This document shows, one piece after another, positions 1-5,061 of a stretch of 5,061 nt of DNA. Source of the DNA: Deltaproteobacteria bacterium (lineage in GTDB: Bacteria > Desulfobacterota > Desulfobacteria > Desulfobacterales > BuS5). Location of the stretch: NCBI GenBank assembly GCA_021157555.1, contig JAGGWL010000197.1:1-5061 (forward strand). The letters run 5' to 3'. The translations under genes were made by a program, and so were the position numbers. Below the pieces are notes generated by a model. The model searched no databases. It was not told where the DNA came from and worked only from the letters and a program-made list of their open reading frames with translations. Every line of letters begins with the position of its first letter. Within the stretch, counting starts at the first letter, position 1.

Positions 1-194
1 ATCAGAATACCTCCTATCCTTTTTAGAGTGCTTAAAATACCATTTAGCTGCAATTTAAAAAATGGCATATACTGCTATGGATAGCAAAGCATTTCTTTCA
101 TAAAAAAGAAATTCAGCAGATACTAAGTAGTCGGTTCGGGCAGCGTCCGTGAAGCAGAAATTTCTCATCGTTTATGCCAAATAGGTAAGAATGA
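1..194. other. Non-coding leader or junction region with short inverted repeats
   Basis: No frame on either strand gives a recognisable protein here; the longest plus-strand open stretch near 127-195 is about 23 codons and matches nothing I know. The region holds several small palindromes: CCATTT/AAATGG (40-45 and 60-65), TGCTAT/ATAGCA (73-78 and 81-86), ATTTCTTT/AAAGAAAT (91-98 and 105-112) and AGAAATTTCT (156-165). Two similar 10-mers lie in tandem at 185-204, just where homology to the Omp85 barrel begins. I infer that this is foreign or rearranged DNA placed against a broken omp85 gene, possibly the end of a mobile element or the 5' leader of a leftward gene. The sequence alone does not decide between these. 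Confidence 0.4.
10..15 (-). promoter_or_regulatory. Strong ribosome binding site for a leftward gene starting at the window edge
   Basis: The minus strand reads AGGAGG here, followed by seven bases and then 'AT' as its last two bases in the window. If the next base outside is G, this is an ideal Shine-Dalgarno/ATG arrangement. A minus-strand gene would then begin at position 2 and run left out of the window. Only the RBS is seen; the gene is inferred. Confidence 0.4.
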
Positions 195-968
195 GTAAGA
201 AGAAAGGAACAGTTTAACCAGGATTTCGGCATTCGTACTTTTGGAACATCTTTAGGCTTTTCACGCCGAATGTACAAGCATTTCCATACAGGTTTAAATT
301 TTCGTTTTGAAAACCGTAAACAATATGCGACCGGTCAAAACAGAGAAGAGGGAGATGCCTTTGACCCCCGCAGCATTTTAGTTGTAACCCCTTCAATTCG
401 TTATGATTCGCGTGATTCATTTATCCGTCCGCATCAAGGAATTCTGGCAAATTTTATCCTGGATGTATCTAAAGGAATACAAAATTCTATGGATGATTTT
501 TTTAAATATCGGTTTGATCTGCGTTTCTACAAAGCCGTCCATGAAAGAGTTATTCTTGCATGGACGGGAAGGATCGGTCATATTGATCCATTTCAGACTG
601 ACAGTAACATCCCTGATGATCAGCTTTTTTTTCTGGGCGGTACTAACAGTATCCGCGGCTTTGATGAAAACATGCTCTATTATGATGCCCAGGATAGCCC
701 TCTGGGCGGCCGGTCAGCCATTATTACCAGTCTGGAAGCCCGAATTGACATTGGATTTCATTTTGAGCTAACCACTTTTTTTGATACAGGAAAAATACAG
801 AATATAAAAAACAGCAATCATTTTGACGGATTTCGTTCTTCCATCGGCTGTGGTCTGAGATATATAACTCCCATAGGCCCCATCGGTTTTCTTTACGGAT
901 ATAAATTGAATCCTGAAACAGGTGAAGATGCCAGCCGGATCCATTTTTCAATTGGCTATACTTTTTAG
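195..968 (+). pseudogene. 5'-truncated Omp85 (BamA/TamA-like) outer-membrane barrel, C-terminal part
   Basis: Omp85 proteins insert or translocate proteins at the outer membrane through periplasmic POTRA domains followed by a 16-stranded C-terminal barrel. Seen here: alternating polar/hydrophobic strands, a 'SIRYDSRDSF' segment typical of the family, the loop-6 motif IRGF in 'GGTNSIRGFDEN', and a terminal strand 'IHFSIGYTF' ending in the C-terminal Phe used as the outer-membrane sorting signal. I count roughly 11 strands, so about five N-terminal strands, all POTRA domains and the signal peptide are missing. The in-frame stop at 192-194 closes the frame upstream, but barrel-like sequence ('FNQDFGIRTFGTSLGFSRR') already precedes the first ATG at 270. 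That ATG is therefore probably not a true start, and no RBS or signal peptide accompanies it. A real short barrel protein starting at 270 is possible but unlikely. Whether it was BamA, TamA or another D15-family protein cannot be told. Confidence 0.8.
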
Positions 969-975
969 AGTCGAT

Positions 976-1003
976 AAAACCCCTGCGTAATCGGTTACAG
1001 GGG
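976..1003 (-). terminator. Rho-independent terminator of the minus-strand cluster
   Basis: CCCCT (980-984) pairs with AGGGG (999-1003) and GTAA (987-990) with TTAC (995-998), around a TCGG loop with a two-base bulge (GC, 985-986). On the minus strand the hairpin is followed by TTTTAT and lies 16 bases past the stop of the ORP-like gene. It also follows the Omp85 stop at 968 by 11 bases and may work weakly in that direction, where only three T follow. Confidence 0.7.
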
Positions 1004-1019
1004 AATTTGGTCCTGTTCC

Positions 1020-1382
1020 TTACACCCAGTGGCCTTCAACATTGGCCCCTTGAGATGTGTTAAGATTACCATTTTTGTACTGCTGAACTACGTCGATGAC
1101 CCTTCCTTTTGCTGCAGTTATAATTTTGATTTTGGCCTCATTAAGTACCTTAAATGCTTTAGGACCGCAATTTCCTGTTATCAATACTTCAGCTTTGCTG
1201 TTTAGTATTGTTTTCCCTGCCTGTATTCCGGCTCCCTGGGGAAGGTTTAAATTTTGCGTATTTTCTACTACTTCAAATTCCAGTGTTGCAGGATCTACAA
1301 TAATAAAATATGCTGCCCTGCCAAAACGGGGGTCAACATCCGATGTCAGGTCTTTGCCTGTTGATGTAACTGCGATTTTCAT
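1020..1382 (-). CDS. NifX/NifB-type small protein, orange-protein (ORP)-like
   Basis: This is a 120-aa protein of the dinitrogenase iron-molybdenum cofactor-binding family (NifX, NafY, NifB C-terminus, ORP). Members bind metal-sulfur clusters and are soluble and cytoplasmic. Seen: N-terminal 'MKIAVTSTG', 'DPRFGRA' at 17-23, a Gly-rich 'PQGAGIQAG' near 48-56, 'TGNCGPKAF' at 69-77 with the only cysteine (C72), and a C-terminal 'NVEGHWV' typical of the ORP branch. The length fits single-domain ORP proteins. The frame is open for 16 more codons upstream (to 1430), but those residues are translated from a palindromic repeat, whereas the ATG at 1382 has an AGGA six bases upstream and begins the conserved fold. 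It is the last gene of the minus-strand cluster, 96 bp after the 287-aa ATPase, and is followed by a terminator. Desulfovibrio ORP carries a Mo-Cu sulfide cluster; whether this one does is inference. Confidence 0.85.
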   Translation of the reverse strand: MKIAVTSTGKDLTSDVDPRFGRAAYFIIVDPATLEFEVVENTQNLNLPQGAGIQAGKTILNSKAEVLITGNCGPKAFKVLNEAKIKIITAAKGRVIDVVQQYKNGNLNTSQGANVEGHWV

Positions 1383-1388
1383 AGCTTT

Positions 1389-1392
1389 TCCT
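1389..1392 (-). promoter_or_regulatory. Ribosome binding site fixing the ORP-like start
   Basis: AGGA on the minus strand, six bases before the ATG at 1382 and inside an A-rich stretch. It supports the 120-aa start over the longer one at 1430, which lies within a repeat. Confidence 0.65.
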
Positions 1393-1415
1393 TTTTTATA
1401 ATTATTTATGGTTTT

Positions 1416-1446
1416 GCGAAGGACGAACATAAGGTTCGCCCCTACA
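1416..1446. repeat. REP-like intergenic palindrome
   Basis: CGAAC (1424-1428) and GTTCG (1434-1438) form a stem around 'ataag'. It is extended past a mismatch by GG (1421-1422) and CC (1440-1441), with GCGAA on the left and CCTACA on the right. It resembles the dispersed element of the form GTAGGGGCGAACC...GTTCGCCC that I know from many environmental bacterial genomes, where copies lie between genes. It sits in the 96-bp gap between the second ATPase and the ORP-like gene. Copy number in this genome cannot be seen. A T7 run follows at 1450-1456 on the plus strand, but no plus-strand gene leads into it. Confidence 0.6.
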
Positions 1447-1478
1447 CAATTTTTTTATATGAAAGTGCCTAAAATGGT

Positions 1479-2342
1479 TCAGATATCCATGAAACTCTCT
1501 ACCTCTTTCCATACTTTTCGTATTGCCTGGGAGCCTTTTCCTTCTGAAAAATCGACCAGACTTGTTTGAGCAACCATTGCGGCTGTAACATCACTGTCGT
1601 ACGGAACTGAACCTATATATTTTATTTTGTTTTCATCAGCATATTTTTTAATCTGCTCCGATATTTCAGGATTGATATCATATTTGTTAATACATATCAT
1701 AGATGGGACATTTAAAAAGGCTGCCAGTTCCCCGACTCTTTGCATGTCGTGCATTCCTGAAAGGGTAGGCTCTGTTATTATAAGAACAGCGCTTGTCCCT
1801 GTTACTGACGCAATAACAGGGCATCCTATACCAGGAGGGCCGTCGATAATAATTATTTCAAGACCATTTTGTCCGGCTATTTCCTTTGCTTCTCTGCGCA
1901 GCATACTGACAAGAAGACCGGAATTTTCTTCGGCAATACCCAGTTTGGCATGAACCATGGGTCCGGATTTAGTATCTGAAATAAACCATTTGCCACATGT
2001 TCTCTGGGGAAAATCAATAGCCCCTACAGGGCAGAAATGTACGCAAACCCCGCAGCCTTCACATGCAATCTGATCTACAACAAAATCATCGCTTATTGCA
2101 TTAAACTGGCATCTCTCTATGCAATCACCACAGTTTGTGCAAATATCAGGGTTGATAAAAGCAATATGGCCGCCTTTGAAATCCTCTTCCTTTTTTATTT
2201 CAGGGGGCAGCACAAGATGCAGATCCGCTGCATCAACATCCGCGTCAACAAGAATTTTATTTTTTGCAATAGCAGCAAAAGAGGCGACTATACTTGTTTT
2301 GCCAGTACCCCCTTTACCACTTATTATTGTTAGTTCTTTCAT
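1479..2342 (-). CDS. MinD-superfamily ATPase with inserted 2x[4Fe-4S] ferredoxin domain (second copy)
   Basis: This 287-aa cytoplasmic protein has the COG1149 architecture: a deviant-Walker-A (MinD/ParA/Mrp-class) ATPase interrupted by a bacterial ferredoxin domain. Seen: 'SGKGGTGKT' at 8-16 with signature lysine K10 and phosphate-binding K15; 'LVDADVDAAD' at 31-40 (switch I region); cluster ligands C68, C71, C74, C78 and C94, C97, C100, C104-Pro; Walker B 'IIIIDGPPG' ending near 171, followed by C174-Pro; 'NKYD' at 219-222. The first cluster motif ends in CQF rather than CP. There is one extra cysteine, C116. The ATG at 2342 has a GGGG eight bases upstream, partly fused to the stop of the preceding gene 17 bp away, so translation is probably coupled. 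It is a paralogue of the upstream ATPase. In Desulfovibrio, such pairs belong to the ORP complex. Proposed role (inference): ATP-driven metal-sulfur cofactor handling or complex positioning, perhaps as a heterodimer. Confidence 0.9.
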   Translation of the reverse strand: MKELTIISGKGGTGKTSIVASFAAIAKNKILVDADVDAADLHLVLPPEIKKEEDFKGGHIAFINPDICTNCGDCIERCQFNAISDDFVVDQIACEGCGVCVHFCPVGAIDFPQRTCGKWFISDTKSGPMVHAKLGIAEENSGLLVSMLRREAKEIAGQNGLEIIIIDGPPGIGCPVIASVTGTSAVLIITEPTLSGMHDMQRVGELAAFLNVPSMICINKYDINPEISEQIKKYADENKIKYIGSVPYDSDVTAAMVAQTSLVDFSEGKGSQAIRKVWKEVESFMDI

Positions 2343-2359
2343 GATTAATTCCCCGTTCC

Positions 2360-3199
2360 TTAGTTTTGAATTCTGTTTTGTATCTTTGAATAAAGGCTAT
2401 TAAAAAGATCTTTCATTTCAGGAATTGCTTTTACCATGGGGATGCCTTTGGAATAATTTTCTGCTATATCTCGACGATCCGGAATTTCCATCATTATCTC
2501 GATATTTTCTTTTTTTGCATATTGCAATACTCCATCATTGCCTGAATCGCATCTGTTAATAACTATTCCGAACTTCAGATTCATGGTACGGACAGCCTCT
2601 ACAGCCAGGATTAGATCATTTAAACCAAAAGGCGTTGGTTCTGTTACAAGCAAAACAAAATCAGAATCCTTAATTGCGGCAATTACAGGGCATGATGTTC
2701 CCGGCGGCGCATCTATGATTGTGGTCATATTTTTGTTGATCTGATCTTTTACTTTTTCAATCAGGGGCGGTGACATGGCTTCTCCCACACGCAGTCTGCC
2801 ATACACAAGTTCAATCCCCTCTGAATCTTCTTTTATAATTTCTCCCAGTTCTCTCGCTGATTCCTTAATGGCTCCTTCAGGGCAAACCATTATACAGCCT
2901 TTACAACTATGACACATTTCAGGAAAAGTCATAATGCTTTTGCCAATAAGGGTTATGGCTGAAAACTGACAAATTTTTTCACATTCACCGCAATACGTGC
3001 ATAGTGAAGAATCGACATCAGGGACCATCGTGCTGACGATTTCTTTTGAGACCGGCCTGGTTTGTAAAAAAATATGAACATTCGGTTCTTCAACGTCACA
3101 GTCAAGTAATTGAACTTTATCAGCCATGGATATGGCAAGATTGGTAGCAACCGTTGTTTTTCCGGTACCTCCCTTGCCGCTGGCTATAGTTATGATCAT
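2360..3199 (-). CDS. MinD-superfamily ATPase with inserted 2x[4Fe-4S] ferredoxin domain (first copy)
   Basis: This is a 279-aa protein of the same COG1149 type and the first gene of the minus-strand cluster. Seen: 'SGKGGTGKT' at 7-15 with signature K9 and K14; 'LLDCDVEEPN' at 31-40; ferredoxin insert with C67, C70, C73, C77 (followed by QF, not Pro) and C96, C99, C102, C106-Pro; Walker B 'TTIIDAPPG' with D163, then C170-Pro; 'NRCD' at 215-218 in place of NKxD. Length and domain order fit the family. The ATG at 3199 has AGGAG eight bases upstream, a good Shine-Dalgarno site. A sigma-70-like promoter lies about 45 bp upstream. The two ATPases have the same plan but clearly different sequence outside the motifs, so the duplication is old rather than recent. 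A partner role with the 287-aa copy and the ORP-like protein is inferred from context; the exact substrate is unknown. Confidence 0.9.
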   Translation of the reverse strand: MIITIASGKGGTGKTTVATNLAISMADKVQLLDCDVEEPNVHIFLQTRPVSKEIVSTMVPDVDSSLCTYCGECEKICQFSAITLIGKSIMTFPEMCHSCKGCIMVCPEGAIKESARELGEIIKEDSEGIELVYGRLRVGEAMSPPLIEKVKDQINKNMTTIIDAPPGTSCPVIAAIKDSDFVLLVTEPTPFGLNDLILAVEAVRTMNLKFGIVINRCDSGNDGVLQYAKKENIEIMMEIPDRRDIAENYSKGIPMVKAIPEMKDLFNSLYSKIQNRIQN

Positions 3200-3243
3200 T
3201 TTTATATCTCCTAAACATTAGTTATGAGTATATGCTTATAATA

Positions 3244-3272
3244 AATCTAAACAGCAATCCTCTATTCGTCAA
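3244..3272 (-). promoter_or_regulatory. Sigma-70-like promoter for the ATPase/ORP operon
   Basis: The minus strand shows TTGACG (complement of 3267-3272; five of six to TTGACA), a 17-bp spacer and TAGATT (complement of 3244-3249; four of six to TATAAT). Transcription would start near 3237, leaving a leader of about 40 bases with a good RBS. No sigma-54 GG-N10-GC element faces this direction in the intergenic region. Confidence 0.55.
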
Positions 3273-3303
3273 GGAGTTTTTGTGTTTTAATTTATTATTT
3301 TTT

Positions 3304-3318
3304 TGGCGTAATTGTTGC
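3304..3318 (+). promoter_or_regulatory. Sigma-54 (-24/-12) promoter for the sensor kinase gene
   Basis: TGGC (3304-3307) and TTGC (3315-3318) are separated by seven bases, giving the GG-N10-GC spacing required by RpoN against the consensus TGGCACG-N4-TTGC. The predicted start is about 12 bases downstream near 3330, leaving a leader of about 59 bases before the ATG at 3389. RpoN promoters need an AAA+ enhancer-binding activator; its site is not identifiable here. Confidence 0.6.
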
Positions 3319-3329
3319 ATCTGGTAAGG

Positions 3330-3345
3330 GCACAAAATCTTGTGC
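3330..3345. repeat. Palindrome at the predicted sigma-54 start site
   Basis: GCACAA (3330-3335) and TTGTGC (3340-3345) are perfect 6-bp arms around AATC. TGCATCT also occurs just before and just after it (3316-3322 and 3343-3349, with one base differing at the first position context). It could be an operator or a 5'-leader hairpin; it is not followed by a T run, so it is not a terminator. Confidence 0.5.
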
Positions 3346-3388
3346 ATCTACTTATTTATAATTTTCATATTAAAAGGGTTTAGTTTTT

Positions 3389-5061
3389 ATGAAAAAAACT
3401 GAAATGAATAAACAAAGTTTAAGATTAAAAAAAAAAATTACCCTCATTAAAAACCTGTCCATAAATAAAAAAATAGTTGGAACATTGTTTATATTGCTTA
3501 TTTCTATAAGCATGTTAGCAATTATCAATATTTTTGGCATCTGGATTGTAAGCGGTGTTAGAGCTTATGTTTCAGGGGAAGGATTTTATTCCAAAGCTCA
3601 AAAGGATGCTGTTTATTATTTGATAAATTATTCAACCTCTCATAATGAATCTGACTACAGGCAATTTTTGGAGGCTATCGAGGTCCCGCTGGCAGACCGT
3701 AGTGCTCGTCTGGAACTGGAGAAAACAGATTTTGATCCGGATTTTGCCCGCCAGGCATTAATTGCTGGCCGCAACCATCCGGATGATGTAAATTCGATGA
3801 TACGTTTGTTCAGGTTGATACATAATATGAAGTATTTTAATGAGGCCATTGTTTTTTGGGCTGAGGCTGATAAATGTAGTCTTGAAATAAAAAGGCTTGG
3901 AGCAGAGTTCCATGATTTTGTTTTCGAAAAGCCGGGGAAGAATGCGTTTCAGACAGCCCTGATTGATGAAATAAAAAAAATAAATAATCGGTCAATATTA
4001 GTACTGGAAAATTTTTCAGCATCTATGAATAAAATAGCAAGAAATGCGCACAAAATTGTACAAAATTTTATGATGTTGATGAGTTTTTTTTGTGTGGTAA
4101 TTGGAATGCCGTTATTCTTTATGATCAGTAATGATATACGAAAAAAAATTTTATTATTAAAAAAAGGGGCTGATAAAATTGCAGCCGGTGATTATAAAAA
4201 AAAAGTAAATCTGGATTCAACCGATGAATTAGGCATACTGGCAAACTCCTTTAATAATATGCTAAACAGTTTATTTAAAATCAAAACAAAATTAGAAGAA
4301 AAAAACCGCCAATTATCCAGCGCTGAAAATTTTTTTTCCGGCACACTGAACGATCTGAATACTTTTGTTGGAGTCCTTAAACCTGGAGGAGAGATTGAAT
4401 TTATAAACAATACGGCCATGAAATGCATTGATCGTAGTCTGGAGAGTATACATGGAAAAATGCTTGAGGATGTTTTTTGGGGAGCGAATTTTAAGGATGT
4501 CCAACCATTGATCAGGGAAAACATAGATATCTGCGCCTCTAAAAAAGAAGTGAGCTCTGAAGTAAAATTTCAGCCTGCTGTGGGGGAGCAAATATGGATT
4601 AATTTCAGCATGCATCCGATTATTGATAAAGATGGAACAATTACATACCTGGTGGCTGAAGGGCGGGATATTACAGAACGAAAAAAAAGGGATAAAGAAC
4701 TGAAGGAGAGTTATCTACAGCTTGAGAAGGCCATCGAACGTGCGAATTACATGGCTACGGAAGCAGAAATAGCAAACATGATAAAAAGTGAGTTTCTGGC
4801 CAATATGAGCCACGAGATTCGCACTCCGATGAATGGGGTCATAGGTTTTACCGAGATGCTGCTGGATACTGATCTGAATGAAGAACAAAAAGAATTTGCT
4901 GAAACAGTCAGGCGCAGCGGAGAGAGTCTTCTTATTTTGATCAACGATATTCTTGACTTTTCCAAGATAGAGGCCAAACAGCTCGACCTGGAAGAGATTG
5001 ATTTTGACCCGGAACTTATTGCTTATGATGTTTGCGAAATAGTGCGGCCCAAGATTGAATC
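3389..5061 (+). CDS. Membrane sensor histidine kinase (TM-TM-HAMP-PAS-HisKA), 3' end outside window
   Basis: 557 codons are present and the frame is open to the window end. Domains seen: a basic N-terminus, TM1 at about 29-54, an extracytoplasmic, mostly helical region at about 55-224 with no family I recognise, TM2 at about 225-247, and HAMP at about 248-300 including 'DELGILANSFNNM'. PAS/PAC follows at about 315-432 ('GGEIEFINNTAM' to 'EGRDITERKK'), then a coiled linker at about 433-465 and HisKA at about 466-530 with 'FLANMSHEIRTPMNG'. H475 (codon at 4811) is the predicted phosphorylation site; the H-box style is that of large hybrid kinases. The HATPase domain and any receiver domain lie beyond the window, so a hybrid kinase is possible but unproven. 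The ATG at 3389 follows an in-frame TAA at 3371-3373 and a weak AAAGGG; an ATG at 3404 is the alternative. The first part is rich in A and T homopolymers, including A11 at 3427-3437. It is divergent from the ATPase/ORP operon and behind a sigma-54-like promoter. The signal sensed is unknown. Confidence 0.9.
   Translation, partial: MKKTEMNKQSLRLKKKITLIKNLSINKKIVGTLFILLISISMLAIINIFGIWIVSGVRAYVSGEGFYSKAQKDAVYYLINYSTSHNESDYRQFLEAIEVPLADRSARLELEKTDFDPDFARQALIAGRNHPDDVNSMIRLFRLIHNMKYFNEAIVFWAEADKCSLEIKRLGAEFHDFVFEKPGKNAFQTALIDEIKKINNRSILVLENFSASMNKIARNAHKIVQNFMMLMSFFCVVIGMPLFFMISNDIRKKILLLKKGADKIAAGDYKKKVNLDSTDELGILANSFNNMLNSLFKIKTKLEEKNRQLSSAENFFSGTLNDLNTFVGVLKPGGEIEFINNTAMKCIDRSLESIHGKMLEDVFWGANFKDVQPLIRENIDICASKKEVSSEVKFQPAVGEQIWINFSMHPIIDKDGTITYLVAEGRDITERKKRDKELKESYLQLEKAIERANYMATEAEIANMIKSEFLANMSHEIRTPMNGVIGFTEMLLDTDLNEEQKEFAETVRRSGESLLILINDILDFSKIEAKQLDLEEIDFDPELIAYDVCEIVRPKIE

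Noticed and set aside
91..112. 8-bp-arm hairpin as a terminator
   Set aside because: No T run follows on either strand and no gene is seen ending there.
121..180. Possible tRNA or group II intron end around the GGTTCG and ATAGGTAAG sequences
   Set aside because: No cloverleaf, CCA or acceptor pairing can be drawn, and no domain V hairpin is present.
403..951. Alternative-frame open frames (both strands) inside the Omp85 remnant
   Set aside because: The barrel frame with IRGF and the C-terminal Phe explains the region; the others show no protein-like features.
270..968. A complete 232-aa protein starting at the ATG at 270
   Set aside because: Barrel-like sequence in the same frame continues upstream of this ATG, and there is no signal peptide or RBS, so the ATG is internal to a truncated gene.
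1383..1430. 16-residue N-terminal extension of the ORP-like protein
   Set aside because: It is encoded partly by the palindromic repeat, and the conserved fold and a good RBS both point to 1382.
1421..1456. Palindrome plus T7 run as a plus-strand terminator
   Set aside because: No plus-strand gene leads into it; it is better explained as a dispersed repeat between minus-strand genes.
1096..2744. Plus-strand open frames opposite the ORP-like and ATPase genes
   Set aside because: They lie antisense to strongly supported genes and have no family resemblance, domains or RBS.
3655..4977. Minus-strand open frames across the kinase gene
   Set aside because: The plus-strand frame is continuous with clear HAMP, PAS and HisKA motifs; these are shadows.

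Overview
The window looks like AT-rich chromosomal DNA from an anaerobic Gram-negative bacterium, most likely a Desulfobacterota (sulfate-reducer-type 'deltaproteobacterial') lineage. Three things point there: an Omp85-type outer-membrane barrel, a pair of MinD-like ATPases with an inserted ferredoxin domain next to a NifX/orange-protein-type small protein, and a large PAS-containing sensor kinase behind a sigma-54-like promoter. No RNA gene, CRISPR array or recognisable transposase is visible.

Layout. Positions 1-194 carry no convincing coding sequence but several short inverted repeats. A strong AGGAGG on the minus strand at the extreme left edge suggests that a leftward gene starts at the window boundary. 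Positions 195-968 (+) are the C-terminal part of an Omp85 (BamA/TamA-like) barrel. It lacks a signal peptide, POTRA domains and about the first five strands, so I read it as a 5'-truncated remnant. A hairpin terminator at 976-1003 separates it from a convergent minus-strand cluster.

The cluster, in transcription order from 3199 leftward, is a 279-aa MinD-like ATPase with a 2x[4Fe-4S] ferredoxin insert, a 287-aa paralogue of the same architecture 17 bp downstream, and a 120-aa NifX/NifB-like protein related to the 'orange protein' (ORP) of Desulfovibrio. A dispersed-looking palindromic repeat sits in the 96-bp gap before the last gene. Established knowledge: in Desulfovibrio, ORP and paired ferredoxin-MinD ATPases form an anaerobe-specific protein complex encoded by two divergent sigma-54-regulated operons, and ORP from D. 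gigas holds a Mo-Cu sulfide cluster. By analogy, the trio here probably assembles or positions a metal-sulfur cofactor or complex using ATP; this is inference.

The 189-bp divergent intergenic region (3200-3388) holds a sigma-70-like promoter facing the ATPase operon, a near-consensus sigma-54 -24/-12 element facing right, and a 6-bp-arm palindrome at the predicted sigma-54 start site. The rightward gene (3389 to beyond the end) is a membrane sensor histidine kinase with TM, extracytoplasmic region, TM, HAMP, PAS and HisKA. It is cut by the window edge before its ATPase domain.
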